Of a stretch of 64,000 bases of DNA, positions 52,545-61,660 are shown one piece after another. The DNA comes from Opitutia bacterium (GTDB lineage: Bacteria; Verrucomicrobiota; Verrucomicrobiia; Opitutales; Opitutaceae). The stretch is taken from assembly GCA_016217595.1 (NCBI GenBank), contig JACRHS010000020.1:124001-188000 (forward strand), in the 5' to 3' direction. The position numbers and the translations under genes were made by a program. Each line of letters opens with the position of its first letter. Position 1 is the stretch's first letter. The notes under the pieces were generated by a model that had not been told where the DNA came from, did no database searches, and saw only the letters and a program-made list of their open reading frames with translations.

Positions 52545-53288
52545 ATGGCTTCCGCTTCTTCGCCCAACGTTCCCCAGCATGTCGCCATTATCATGGACGG
52601 CAACGGCCGCTGGGCCAAACAGCGCGGTCTGCCGCGTCTCGAAGGGCACCGCCGCGGCGTCGAGACCGTGCGCGAGATCATCGACGGCGCCCGTGAGCTC
52701 GGCATCCGTTACCTCACCCTCTACGCCTTCTCGGTCGAAAACAACCGCCGGCCGCAAGACGAGGTGGGCGGCCTGATGAGCCTGCTCGAATATTTCCTCG
52801 ACCGCGAAACCGCCACGCTGGTCAAAAATCAGGTCCGCCTGCTCACCATCGGTCGCACGCAGGAGCTGCCCGATTTCGTGCGCCGGCCGCTGGAGCGCGC
52901 GATTCAAGCCACCGCCCATTTCACCGAGCACACGCTAATCCTGGCCTTGAACTACGGCGCGCGCACCGAGCTGCTCGATGCGGTCGCCGCCTATTCCCGC
53001 GCCGTGGCCGCCGGCGCCGAGCCCGCCGCCGCGCCTTCGTGGGAAACGCTCAATCGCTACCTCTACACCGCCGCCATCCCCGACCCGGATCTGGTGATCC
53101 GCACTTCCGGCGAGATGCGCGTGAGCAACTTTCTGCTCCTGCAAAGCGCTTACGCCGAATACGTCTTCACGCCCACCCTCTGGCCGGATTTCACCAAGGA
53201 GGCGCTTGCCGTCGCCGTGGCGGACTACGCCCGCCGCGAACGCCGTTTCGGCCTGACCAGCGAACAGATGAAACCCTCCGGCGCCTAA
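52545..53288 (+). CDS. uppS: Isoprenyl (undecaprenyl) diphosphate synthase
   Basis: UppS (247 residues) makes the C55 lipid carrier for peptidoglycan and other wall polymers by adding isopentenyl units in cis form. Family marks are HVAIIMDGNGRWAKQRGLPR (catalytic Asp in the MDGNGRWA block), GHRRGVETV, LTLYAFSVENNRRP, LALNYGARTELLDAV, and the C-terminal PDLVIRTSGEMRVSNFLLLQ. The usual ENW at the substrate-binding loop reads ENN here. It starts the envelope operon uppS-cdsA-dxr-rseP-ispG. Confidence 0.95.
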   Translation: MASASSPNVPQHVAIIMDGNGRWAKQRGLPRLEGHRRGVETVREIIDGARELGIRYLTLYAFSVENNRRPQDEVGGLMSLLEYFLDRETATLVKNQVRLLTIGRTQELPDFVRRPLERAIQATAHFTEHTLILALNYGARTELLDAVAAYSRAVAAGAEPAAAPSWETLNRYLYTAAIPDPDLVIRTSGEMRVSNFLLLQSAYAEYVFTPTLWPDFTKEALAVAVADYARRERRFGLTSEQMKPSGA

Positions 53289-53315
53289 CCGCCGCCCCAC
53301 CGAACCGCTCCGCCC

Positions 53316-54137
53316 ATGCGTCAACGCATTCTCAGCACACTCATTCTGTGGTCCCTGGTGTACGTGTGCCTCCGCTATCTCGGCACCGTCGGCGCCGTGT
53401 GGATGGTGGCGCTCGTCGGCGTGCTCACGCTGCGCGAGTTCTACGCCATGCTCTCGCGCATGGGCCTCGATCCGTTTGACCGCTTCGGCACCGTGCTGGG
53501 CGCGGCCATCCTGCTCGCGCCGCTCTATCTCGTGCCCTACGGCATCAGCGCCGAGCTGTTGCTCGCGCTGGCGGTGATCGTGTTTTCCATCCGCATCCTC
53601 GGCGAACGCGATCCGCAGAACCGCGTGGAAACGCTCGCGTGGTCGCTCTTCGGCGTCGTCTACGTGCCGTTCCTGTTGCACTTCCTCGTCCGCGTGCTGC
53701 TGATCCGCACGCCGCACGAAAGCACGGGCCTGATCCTCGCGCTCTGGTTGATCGCCGTGGCGAAATTTTGCGACACCGGCGCGCTGCTCGTCGGCTGCGC
53801 CATCGGCCGCCACAAGATGGCGCCCGTCATCAGTCCAAAAAAATCCTGGGAGGGCGTGGCCGGCGGTCTCGTGATCTCCGCGCTCGTCGGCGCGGGTCTC
53901 GCCTGGGGCTGCCGCGATTATCTGCCGGCGAAATTCACACCAGCTGTTGCGATGCTCATCGCGTTGCCCGTCGCCGGACTCGCTATCGTGTCGGATCTCA
54001 TCGAGTCCATCATCAAGCGGCGCGCCGAGACGAAGGACACCGGCCAGACAATTCCCGGGATCGGCGGCGTCTTCGATTTGAGCGACAGCCTCATTCTCAC
54101 CGCGCCGCTGGGTTACGCGCTGTTTCAACTCTTCTAA
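53316..54137 (+). CDS. cdsA: Phosphatidate cytidylyltransferase
   Basis: CdsA (273 residues) makes CDP-diacylglycerol from phosphatidate and CTP, the branch point of phospholipid synthesis. It has about seven membrane helices. The C-terminal signature is present as SDLIESIIKRRAETKDTGQT and IPGIGGVFDLSDS, with the Mg-binding Asp residues; the family usually reads GDLxES at the start of it. ISPKKSWEGVAGGL is another typical block. It follows uppS after 27 bases and precedes dxr by 9 bases. Confidence 0.95.
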   Translation: MRQRILSTLILWSLVYVCLRYLGTVGAVWMVALVGVLTLREFYAMLSRMGLDPFDRFGTVLGAAILLAPLYLVPYGISAELLLALAVIVFSIRILGERDPQNRVETLAWSLFGVVYVPFLLHFLVRVLLIRTPHESTGLILALWLIAVAKFCDTGALLVGCAIGRHKMAPVISPKKSWEGVAGGLVISALVGAGLAWGCRDYLPAKFTPAVAMLIALPVAGLAIVSDLIESIIKRRAETKDTGQTIPGIGGVFDLSDSLILTAPLGYALFQLF

Positions 54138-54146
54138 CCGGCCCTG

Positions 54147-55340
54147 ATGCAACCGCCCGTCGCGCCCGCCTCTCCTCGCAAACGCGTCGTCCTGCTCGGC
54201 GCCACCGGTTCCATCGGCGAAAACACGCTGCGCGTGATCGCCGCGCATCCCGACAAGCTGGAGCTCGTGGGCATCGCCGCCCGTTCCAACTGGGAGAAAC
54301 TCGCCGCCATCGCGCAGGAATTTCGCGTGCCGCACATCGGCGTGTTCGAGGACACCGCCTACGCCGCCGCGCGGCGCACACCGGAGGCGTTTCCCGCCGG
54401 CGCCCAATTGTACGGCGGGTTGAGCGGTCTCGTCGAACTCGCGCAATTGCCCGAGGCCGACACCGTGCTCGTCGCCGTGGTCGGCACGACCGGCCTCCAT
54501 CCCGCCCTGGCCGCGCTCGGCGCCGGCAAGGATCTCGCGCTCGCCAGCAAGGAAATCCTCGTGCTCGCCGGCAAGTTCGTGCTCGCGGCGGCGCGGCAAA
54601 ACGGCGTCCGCCTCCTCCCCGTCGACAGCGAGCACAACGCCGTTTTCCAGTGCATCGAGGGCCATCCGCACGCGGCGCTCTCCCGCGTCACACTCACCGC
54701 CAGCGGCGGAGCGTTTCGCGACTGGCCGTTGGAACGCCTCACACAGGTGAAGACCGCCGACGCGCTCAAGCATCCCAACTGGGAAATGGGGCCGAAAATC
54801 ACCGTCGACTCCGCCACACTCGCCAACAAAGGCCTCGAACTCATCGAGGCGCAGTGCCTCTTCGGGCTGCGCCCGGAGCAATGCCACGCGGTGCTGCATC
54901 CGCAAAGCATCGTGCATTGCCTGGTGGAGTTCGCCGACGGCGCGATGCTCGCCCAGCTCTGCCCGCCGTCGATGACGTTCCCCATCCAGCACGCGCTGCT
55001 TTATCCGCGCCGGGTGCAAGGCGTGGAGGCGCCACTGGATCTCAACCGGCTCTTCTCGCTGGACTTCCGGCCGGTGGAGGAAGCGCGTTTCCCGATGTTG
55101 AAGCTCGCCCGCCAGGTCATGGCGACCGGCGGCTCTTCGCCGGCGATCTTCAACGCTGCCAACGAGATCGCCGTCGCCGCATTTTTGGCGGAGCGCATCC
55201 CGTTTCTCGCTATTCACCAACTTGTCGATAAGACTTTACAAACCCTGCCCCCTCGCGAGCCTTCTTCCCTCGATGAAGTTCTCGCCATCGACGCGACTGC
55301 CCGGCGCGTGGCCGCGGAACTTCTGCCCGCTGTTTGCTGA
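54147..55340 (+). CDS. dxr: 1-deoxy-D-xylulose 5-phosphate reductoisomerase
   Basis: Dxr (IspC, 397 residues) makes 2-C-methyl-D-erythritol 4-phosphate with NADPH in the MEP isoprenoid pathway. Family marks are LLGATGSIGENTLRVIAAH (NADPH binding), LLPVDSEHNAVFQCIEG (metal ligands Asp and Glu), LTASGGAFRDWPLERL, HPNWEMGPKITVDSATLANK and KGLELIEAQCLF. The segment LASKEILV differs slightly from the common LANKESLV. It overlaps nothing and follows cdsA by 9 bases. rseP follows after 67 bases. Confidence 0.96.
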   Translation: MQPPVAPASPRKRVVLLGATGSIGENTLRVIAAHPDKLELVGIAARSNWEKLAAIAQEFRVPHIGVFEDTAYAAARRTPEAFPAGAQLYGGLSGLVELAQLPEADTVLVAVVGTTGLHPALAALGAGKDLALASKEILVLAGKFVLAAARQNGVRLLPVDSEHNAVFQCIEGHPHAALSRVTLTASGGAFRDWPLERLTQVKTADALKHPNWEMGPKITVDSATLANKGLELIEAQCLFGLRPEQCHAVLHPQSIVHCLVEFADGAMLAQLCPPSMTFPIQHALLYPRRVQGVEAPLDLNRLFSLDFRPVEEARFPMLKLARQVMATGGSSPAIFNAANEIAVAAFLAERIPFLAIHQLVDKTLQTLPPREPSSLDEVLAIDATARRVAAELLPAVC

Positions 55341-55407
55341 ACGCCCAACCTGTGCCTAGTTTCCCGTCTGTCGCCTCGCTCCTTGTCCGCTCCTCCCGCT
55401 TCTCGGC

Positions 55408-56826
55408 ATGACCACCGACCTGTTCCAATCTTTGCTCTCCAACATCGGATCGATCGCGCTGGTCGTACTGTTTTTCGGCGGCTCGATCTTCGTGCATGAG
55501 CTCGGACACTTCTGGGCGGCGCGCCGCCGTGGTGTGCGCGTGGAGCGGTTTTCCATCGGCTTCGGGCCGAAAATCTTCTCGTGGCGCGGCAAAGACGGCG
55601 TGGAGTATTGCCTCTCTTGGCTGCCGCTCGGCGGCTACGTCGCATTGCCGCAACTCGCCGACATGCGCGCCATCGAGGGCGAGAGCGACATCGACACCGA
55701 GTCGCTGCCGCCGATCAGCTACACGAGCAAGATCATCGTCTTCGCCGCCGGCGCGACGATGAACATGGTGTTCGCGTTTGTCCTTGCATGCATTGTTTGG
55801 ATTGTCGGCCAGCCCACCAGCAGTTCGCTTTCATCTACGACGGTTGCTGAAGTTTTGCCGCAGATGGAAAATGGGGAAGGCAAAATGGTTCCTAGCCCAG
55901 CTTCACTTGCAGGGCTCCAAGCTGGCGACATCATACTTAAGGTCGATGGAATACCGGTGCAGTGGTTTGGTGAAATCGTTGAACAGTTATCACTCGGCAG
56001 CGGTTGGAATGCTGACGGCCAACGGCAGACGATTTTCACCATTCAGCGCAATGGCCAAACTATGGATGTAACTATCCGCCCGATTCTCAGCGGCAGCGAA
56101 AAGCTAAGAAAGGTTGGATTTGCCACTGTGGCAAAACTGGTTGTCGGCAAAGTAACACCTGCGTCACCAGCCGAAAGCATGGGTTTGCAGATCAATGACC
56201 AAATAATCGCAGTAAACCAAAAGTCTGTGCTCACAATTTCTCAATTGGTCGAAAGTCTGCAATCCCGGGACACCTCACATCTTGTATTAACGGTCCTACG
56301 TGGAGAACGTAGAGTGAATCTAACTTCTGATAAGTCGAAGTCTTCAAAAGACAGCGCAGACATTGGTATCGCCCTAAAATCTGGCGTGATCTTTACCCAC
56401 CCTACTCCCCTCAAACAAATTTCCACGGCGTTGAGCAAAACGGCCGACGGACTATTTGCGCTGATCAATCCTCGTTCCGATTTAGGACTTTCTCATATGA
56501 CCGGTCCTATTGGAATTATTCGTAGTTTTTTCGATCTAGCACAGGAGGGGCTCCCCTTTGCTCTTTGGTTCTCTGTCATCATCAATGTGAACCTCGCCAT
56601 TTTCAATCTGCTGCCGATCCCGGTCCTCGACGGCGGGCACATGCTTTTTGCCACCATCGCACGCCTCCGCGGCCGGCCGCTGCCGCTCAACTGGGTGATG
56701 ACCGCGCAAAGCGTTTTCATGGTGTTGCTCTTCTCGATGATTCTTTACGTGAGCTTCTTCGACGTGCGCCGGATCGTGCGCGATGTCCGAGCCGACCGCG
56801 CCGAAGCCACCGCGCCGGCGAAGTAA
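55408..56826 (+). CDS. rseP: RseP-like site-2 membrane metalloprotease
   Basis: This 472-residue intramembrane zinc protease cuts anti-sigma factors or other single-pass proteins in the membrane. The first helix holds the zinc motif HELGH (FVHELGHFWAARRR, His30 and His34). The third carries NLLPIPVLDGGHM with the zinc-binding aspartate near residue 409. One or two PDZ domains lie between (about 140-330). The part of the gene from about 55800 to 56570, which codes for the PDZ region, is much richer in A/T than the two ends of the gene and than its neighbours. This suggests recombination with foreign DNA. Reading frame and key residues are intact. Confidence 0.93.
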   Translation: MTTDLFQSLLSNIGSIALVVLFFGGSIFVHELGHFWAARRRGVRVERFSIGFGPKIFSWRGKDGVEYCLSWLPLGGYVALPQLADMRAIEGESDIDTESLPPISYTSKIIVFAAGATMNMVFAFVLACIVWIVGQPTSSSLSSTTVAEVLPQMENGEGKMVPSPASLAGLQAGDIILKVDGIPVQWFGEIVEQLSLGSGWNADGQRQTIFTIQRNGQTMDVTIRPILSGSEKLRKVGFATVAKLVVGKVTPASPAESMGLQINDQIIAVNQKSVLTISQLVESLQSRDTSHLVLTVLRGERRVNLTSDKSKSSKDSADIGIALKSGVIFTHPTPLKQISTALSKTADGLFALINPRSDLGLSHMTGPIGIIRSFFDLAQEGLPFALWFSVIINVNLAIFNLLPIPVLDGGHMLFATIARLRGRPLPLNWVMTAQSVFMVLLFSMILYVSFFDVRRIVRDVRADRAEATAPAK

Positions 56827-56924
56827 ACCCGGCCAAGTTGCCGCCGGCGGTTGAAGTTTGGGGGCAAACCCGTCTCCTTGCACGCGGCCACACCGCCGCC
56901 TAGTTTTCCGACTTCTTTCCTCCC

Positions 56925-58946
56925 ATGGCTTACTGCGCATCGCGTTTTCGCACTTTCCGCCGCCGCACCGTCGAAGTCCGCGTCGGCTCCGTCGGCATCG
57001 GCGGTTCGCATCCGATCCGCCTCCAATCCATGACGACCAGCGACACGCAAGACGTCGCCGCCACCGTAAAGGAGGCCATCGCCATCGCCGAGGCCGGCAG
57101 CGAGCTGGTCCGCGTCACTGCACCCAACGTCGCCGCCGCTCAATGCCTGCGCGAGATCCGCACCCGCTTCACTGCCGCCGGATTCGGCGCCGTGCCGTTG
57201 GTGGCCGACATCCATTTTCTGCCGCAGGCCGCGATGGAAGCCGTCGAGCACGTGGAAAAAATCCGCGTCAACCCCGGCAACTACGCCGACAAGAAAAAGT
57301 TCGCCGTCCGCGAGTACAGCGACGCCGATTACGACCGGGAACTGCAACGCCTCCACGAGGCATTCACACCGCTCGTTCTGCGCTGCAAAACGCTCGGCCG
57401 CGCGCTCCGTATCGGCACCAACCACGGCTCGCTCAGCGATCGCATCATGAACCGCTACGGCGACTCGCCGCTCGGCATGGTCGAGAGCGCGCTCGAATTC
57501 GTACGCATCTGCGAAAGCCATGGTTTCCACGACCTCGTGCTGTCGATGAAGGCCAGCAACCCGAAGATCGTCATCCAGACCTACCGTCTGCTGGTCGAAC
57601 GTATGGACGCCGCCCACCGCCCCTACCCGCTCCATCTCGGCGTGACCGAGGCCGGAGACGGCGAAGACGGCCGCATCAAGAGCACCATCGGCATCGGCGC
57701 CCTGCTGCTCGACGGCCTGGGCGATACCATCCGCGTCTCGCTCACGGAGGATTCCATTCACGAACTGCCAGTCGCCCGCGTCATCGCCGATCTCGCGATG
57801 AGCCGGTGGCATGCTGACTCCGCACCGCGGATACCGGAAACCGACGGCATCGATCCTTTCCGCTACACCCGGCGCACCACGCCCACTGTGACGCTCGGCA
57901 CCAGCATCTCCGCAGGCGCAAACCAACCACCGCGCGTGATTGTCCGCCTCGGGTCCGGCGATGTCGCCGCCCAGCTGGCCGCGCTGCGCACCCCGGCCCT
58001 GGCAGACACGCCGGCGGAAGGCGTGCTCCTCCCTGTGGCCCGCGCCGCCGATCTGGCGGCGTTGCCCGATGTTGGCCCGGCCGCAACCGTGCTTGAACTG
58101 GCACCGGAGATCGCCGCCGAGGACGTGCAACCGCATGCCGTCAGACTGCGGCCCGGCACTGTGCTGCTGCGTCGCTTTACTGCAAACGACGGCGCCCAGC
58201 TCACCGCCTTCGCCCGCCTGGCGCAGGAGCGAAAATTCACGCTCGCCCTCGACCTCGATCCGGCCGCGATCCCCGCGCTCGCCACCGCACTGCGTGCCGC
58301 CGAAGCCACCGCGTTCGTCTTCACGCTGTCGGCGCCGCCGCCCGCAAATTCCGCCGGCGCGCACCCGGTCGGAGCCTATCGCCTGCTGGCAGAGACACTG
58401 CGCGCGCACTCGCTGTACTGTCCCATATGGATACGAAATACCGTCCACACGGCCGTGCGACCGCTGACCGACGGCCTTACGCGCCTGCTGGAGGCCAGCC
58501 TGCTCACTGGTGCCCTGCTCGCCGACGGCATTGGCGATATCATCAGCGTGGAGACAGAGTCCGACCCCGCCCGCGCCACCCGGCTGGCCTACAACATCCT
58601 GCAAGGCGCCGGCGCCCGCATCTCCAAAACTGAATACGTCGCCTGCCCGAGCTGCGGCCGCACCCTGTTCGATCTCCAGACCACCACCCAGCGGATACGC
58701 GCCCAGACCGGGCACTTAAAGGGGGTAAAGATCGCCATCATGGGGTGTATCGTGAACGGTCCCGGCGAGATGGCTGACGCCGACTTCGGCTATGTCGGCG
58801 GCGCTCCGGGCCGCATCAATCTCTACGTGGGTAAACAGTGCGTACAGTTCAACTTACCACAGGAGGAAGCCGACGCCCGGCTCATCGCCCTGATCAAGGA
58901 ACACGGCAAATGGGTTGATCCCCGGCCCATTTCGACGACCGGATGA
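56925..58946 (+). CDS. ispG: 4-hydroxy-3-methylbut-2-enyl diphosphate synthase, large form
   Basis: IspG (GcpE, 673 residues) performs the reductive ring-opening of MEcPP in the MEP pathway, with a [4Fe-4S] cluster. The N-terminal TIM barrel starts VRVGSVGIGGSHPIRLQSMT. The C-terminal cluster domain has CPSCGRTLFDLQ and a third cysteine in IMGCIVNGPGEMADADFGYV. Between them lies an insertion of about 250 residues (about 300-560) as in the plant, Chlamydia and Bacteroidota three-domain form, which explains the length. It ends the uppS-cdsA-dxr-rseP-ispG operon, which joins isoprenoid and envelope steps. A pyrimidine tract (TTCTTTCCTCCC) precedes the ATG. Confidence 0.95.
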   Translation: MAYCASRFRTFRRRTVEVRVGSVGIGGSHPIRLQSMTTSDTQDVAATVKEAIAIAEAGSELVRVTAPNVAAAQCLREIRTRFTAAGFGAVPLVADIHFLPQAAMEAVEHVEKIRVNPGNYADKKKFAVREYSDADYDRELQRLHEAFTPLVLRCKTLGRALRIGTNHGSLSDRIMNRYGDSPLGMVESALEFVRICESHGFHDLVLSMKASNPKIVIQTYRLLVERMDAAHRPYPLHLGVTEAGDGEDGRIKSTIGIGALLLDGLGDTIRVSLTEDSIHELPVARVIADLAMSRWHADSAPRIPETDGIDPFRYTRRTTPTVTLGTSISAGANQPPRVIVRLGSGDVAAQLAALRTPALADTPAEGVLLPVARAADLAALPDVGPAATVLELAPEIAAEDVQPHAVRLRPGTVLLRRFTANDGAQLTAFARLAQERKFTLALDLDPAAIPALATALRAAEATAFVFTLSAPPPANSAGAHPVGAYRLLAETLRAHSLYCPIWIRNTVHTAVRPLTDGLTRLLEASLLTGALLADGIGDIISVETESDPARATRLAYNILQGAGARISKTEYVACPSCGRTLFDLQTTTQRIRAQTGHLKGVKIAIMGCIVNGPGEMADADFGYVGGAPGRINLYVGKQCVQFNLPQEEADARLIALIKEHGKWVDPRPISTTG

Positions 58947-59438
58947 GCCTTTCGTATCCATACGTGGAAACACGTAACGACCACGCCAAACCCACTTGTA
59001 ACCGACCATTCCCGAGGGAACCACGTGCCGCCATCGTAATGCCCCTCCACTACATTTCGCCGGCCGGTTGTATGGGGCCGGCAAAATACAGTTTTCCTGA
59101 CACGCCTTCCCGGACGCAAATCGTTGTGAATAACTTGTCAGAAAGTTGCTCTTGAAATGCCTTTTCGCTTTCCTGTTACTCCGCGCCTTCGCAATCTACC
59201 GCCCGTCACCAGTTGTTCTTTCTCACCACGCGCCTCCGCCCGTTTTTACGCTCCCTGCGAGCTTCTGCTAATTTTGTTAGCCGCCAGCAAGATACATCAT
59301 ATTCATATTATTTTAACCCCGTTTGGCGACTGATCCCCGATTTTCTCGCAGACGCAGCCTGTTTCCTGTGGCAAGGTGCCCCGTGAGCAAGACCGTCCAC
59401 TCCGCCTTGTGAATAAATTCTGATTCCGCGTCCTGCCC
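58947..59438. other. Non-coding region upstream of dnaA, candidate oriC
   Basis: This 492-base stretch holds no gene. It contains a hairpin with a GAAA loop (58963-58978) and two TGTGAATAA motifs (59125-59133 and 59408-59416), each one base away from the DnaA-box consensus TGTGGATAA. An AT-rich stretch at about 59265-59320 (ACATCATATTCATATTATTT) could be a DNA-unwinding element. These together, beside dnaA, suggest a replication origin. The box number is low, so the call is tentative. It also holds the dnaA promoter. Confidence 0.45.
58963..58978. promoter_or_regulatory. TACGTG-GAAA-CACGTA hairpin after ispG
   Basis: Perfect 6-bp arms enclose the tetraloop GAAA, 17 bases after the ispG stop. 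A GNRA loop makes a stable RNA hairpin, but no T-run follows, so it is not a standard terminator. It could protect the 3' end of the operon message or bind a protein as DNA. Confidence 0.4.
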
Positions 59439-60833
59439 ATGCCTACTTTGTCCCTGGCTCCCAGTCTCTGGGAAACCGTCAAATGCGACTTCAAGGGTCT
59501 CTTCCCTGAAGACGTGTTTCAGATGTGGTTTGAACCCATGGTGTGCCTCAGCACCACGGAAGACCACATGACGCTGGGCGTGCCCAACGACTTTGCGGCA
59601 ATCTGGATTCACGACAACTATCTGGACCTGATTACTCAACGACTGCGCCTTACGGCCGGTCGCTCGGTCAACGTCACCCTGCGCAAGCTCGATGCCGGGC
59701 ACCCCTCCCGGAACAACGGCGCCAATCATGCGGCGACCGATCTGCCCGCCGCCCCCCGCGCCCGCACCAACAACCGGCGCACCAGCCGGCACGATGACCG
59801 CAGCCCCACCTCGGGGATGCTCAACCCGCGCAACACGTTCGAAACGTTTGTCGTCGGCAGCAACAACCAGATGGCGCACGCCGCCGCCCTCGCCGTGGCC
59901 CAGTCGCCCGCGCAGGCCTACAACCCCCTTTTCATCTACGGCGACACCGGGCTCGGCAAAACCCACCTGATGCACGCCATCGGGCACGCCGTCCTGCGGC
60001 ACAACCCCGAAGCCCGCGTCGCTTACCTCTCGACCGAGAAATTTACCAACGAGTTCATCCAAGCCCTGCAAGAGAACGGCCTGACGCGTTTCCGTCAGCG
60101 TTACCGCAGCGCCGATGTCCTCTTGCTCGACGATGTGCAGTTCCTCGCCGGCAAAGAGCGCATTCAGGAGGAGTTCTTCCACACGTTCAACGACCTCTTC
60201 GAGTCGGGCAAACAAGTCGTCCTTTCGAGTGACCGGCGTGCCAGCGAGATCCAGAAACTCGAATCCCGCCTCGTCTCCCGTTTCGAATGGGGCCTGCCGG
60301 CCGATATCCAGCCGCCGGACTACGAGACCCGTGTGGCCATTCTCCGCACCAAGGCCGCCACGCTGAAGTTCGATGTCCCCCCGCTGGTGATTAATTTCAT
60401 CGCCCAGAACATCGCCAAGAACATCCGCCGGCTCGAAGGCGCGTTGATCAAGGTCGCCAGTTACGCCGCCCTCACGCACAAGCCGATGGATCTGCCGACG
60501 GCGGAGATGCTCCTGCAAGACGTGCTCATGGAGCAGGCGCAGAACCTCCTCACCATCGAGATCATTCAAAAACGAGTCGCCGATCACTATCAGATCCGCC
60601 ATAGCGACATGACGAGCAAACGCCGGCCGGCCAACATCGCCATCCCCCGGCAGATCGCCATGTATCTCACGCGCCAGCTCACGAAACATTCTCTGCAAGA
60701 AATCGGCGATGCTTACGGTGGCCGCGATCACGGCACTGTGATCCACGCCTGCAAATCGGTGGACAACATGATCGAGCAGGATTCGTCCGTGCGCGGCGCC
60801 ATCGAGTACCTCAAGGCGCAGCTTTCCCGGTAA
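59439..60833 (+). CDS. dnaA: Chromosomal replication initiator protein DnaA
   Basis: DnaA (464 residues) binds DnaA boxes at oriC and opens the duplex with ATP. Domain I is about 1-80 (LWETVKCDFKGLFPEDVFQM). Domain II is a short linker rich in Asn, Arg and Pro (about 85-125). Domain III, the AAA+ motor, has Walker A GDTGLGKTH (about 168-176), Walker B VLLLDDVQFLAGKE and sensor SSDRRASE. Domain IV, the DNA-binding part, ends with the signature GGRDHGTVIHACKSV (about 427-441). It is not followed by dnaN, unlike in many bacteria; a protein of unknown function follows instead. Confidence 0.97.
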   Translation: MPTLSLAPSLWETVKCDFKGLFPEDVFQMWFEPMVCLSTTEDHMTLGVPNDFAAIWIHDNYLDLITQRLRLTAGRSVNVTLRKLDAGHPSRNNGANHAATDLPAAPRARTNNRRTSRHDDRSPTSGMLNPRNTFETFVVGSNNQMAHAAALAVAQSPAQAYNPLFIYGDTGLGKTHLMHAIGHAVLRHNPEARVAYLSTEKFTNEFIQALQENGLTRFRQRYRSADVLLLDDVQFLAGKERIQEEFFHTFNDLFESGKQVVLSSDRRASEIQKLESRLVSRFEWGLPADIQPPDYETRVAILRTKAATLKFDVPPLVINFIAQNIAKNIRRLEGALIKVASYAALTHKPMDLPTAEMLLQDVLMEQAQNLLTIEIIQKRVADHYQIRHSDMTSKRRPANIAIPRQIAMYLTRQLTKHSLQEIGDAYGGRDHGTVIHACKSVDNMIEQDSSVRGAIEYLKAQLSR

Positions 60834-60944
60834 CGCCCGCCACTGCGGACGTTGCCCCAAGACCGCCGCGCGCCGCCCTGCGCGGCGCCAGCATCGAGAA
60901 TCGCGGTTGATTTGCCGCCCAACCTGGTTGTTAGCTTATCCGCC

Positions 60945-61544
60945 ATGAATCTCACTCCCGAGCAAAAACAAGCCGTCACGAGCTGGGTCACCTCCGGCGA
61001 CTCCCTGTCGAACGTCCAGAAAAAGCTCCGCGAGCAGTTTCAGCTCACGCTGACCTACATGGATGTGCGCTTCATCGTGGATGACCTCAATCTCGAGCTC
61101 AAAGACGCCCAACCCTCCCCCTCGGCCTCCGACGTCACCAAGGCGCCACCGGCCCGCCCTGCGCCCGAGAAGGGCGAAAAGAAAGGGTTTCTCGACAAAA
61201 TGAAGGAAAAGGTCGGGCTCGGCGGAAAAGCCGACGAGGAGGCCGTTGACGCCGAACTGGCCGAGGAAGACGAGCTCCCGCCCGAAGATCTGCCCGAGGA
61301 GGCTGCTCCGCCGGCCGGCCTGAGCAGCGTGCACGTCACGGTCGACAAAGTGACCCTCCTGCCCGGCGCGCTCGCCAGCGGCACCGTGACCTTTAGCGAC
61401 GGCGTTACCGGCAAATGGATCGTGGACCAGTACGGCCGCCCCGGCTTCACCGAAATCAGCCGGCCCGGTTATCGGCCCAGCCAAGCCGACGCCCAAGCCT
61501 TCATGCAAGAGCTCGGCGCTTCGCTCCAGAAACGCGGTTTCTGA
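60945..61544 (+). CDS. Unknown protein with an N-terminal helical and C-terminal beta domain
   Basis: I do not recognise this 199-residue protein. The N-terminal part (about 1-45, LTPEQKQAVTSWVTSGDSLS) looks like a small helical DNA- or protein-binding domain. A charged linker rich in Pro, Lys, Glu and Asp (about 50-120) contains FLDKMKEKVGLGGKA. The C-terminal part (about 120-199) is a small beta domain: VHVTVDKVTLLPGALASGTV, then VTFSDGVTGKWIVDQYGRPG. The start ATG 60945 lies 111 bases after dnaA. The longer frame from 60852 adds an unlikely N-terminus. It is probably soluble. Wording suggests a lineage-specific conserved protein. Confidence 0.68.
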   Translation: MNLTPEQKQAVTSWVTSGDSLSNVQKKLREQFQLTLTYMDVRFIVDDLNLELKDAQPSPSASDVTKAPPARPAPEKGEKKGFLDKMKEKVGLGGKADEEAVDAELAEEDELPPEDLPEEAAPPAGLSSVHVTVDKVTLLPGALASGTVTFSDGVTGKWIVDQYGRPGFTEISRPGYRPSQADAQAFMQELGASLQKRGF

Positions 61545-61660
61545 GCCCGCCGGGGTTTCCGCTCCACCCGCACATCGCCCACCGCCGGGAAAACGCCCGG
61601 CGGTTTGCAGCTTGGCCAGCGCGCACATAATATTGCGCCCGGTTTCACCCCTTGCCGCCT

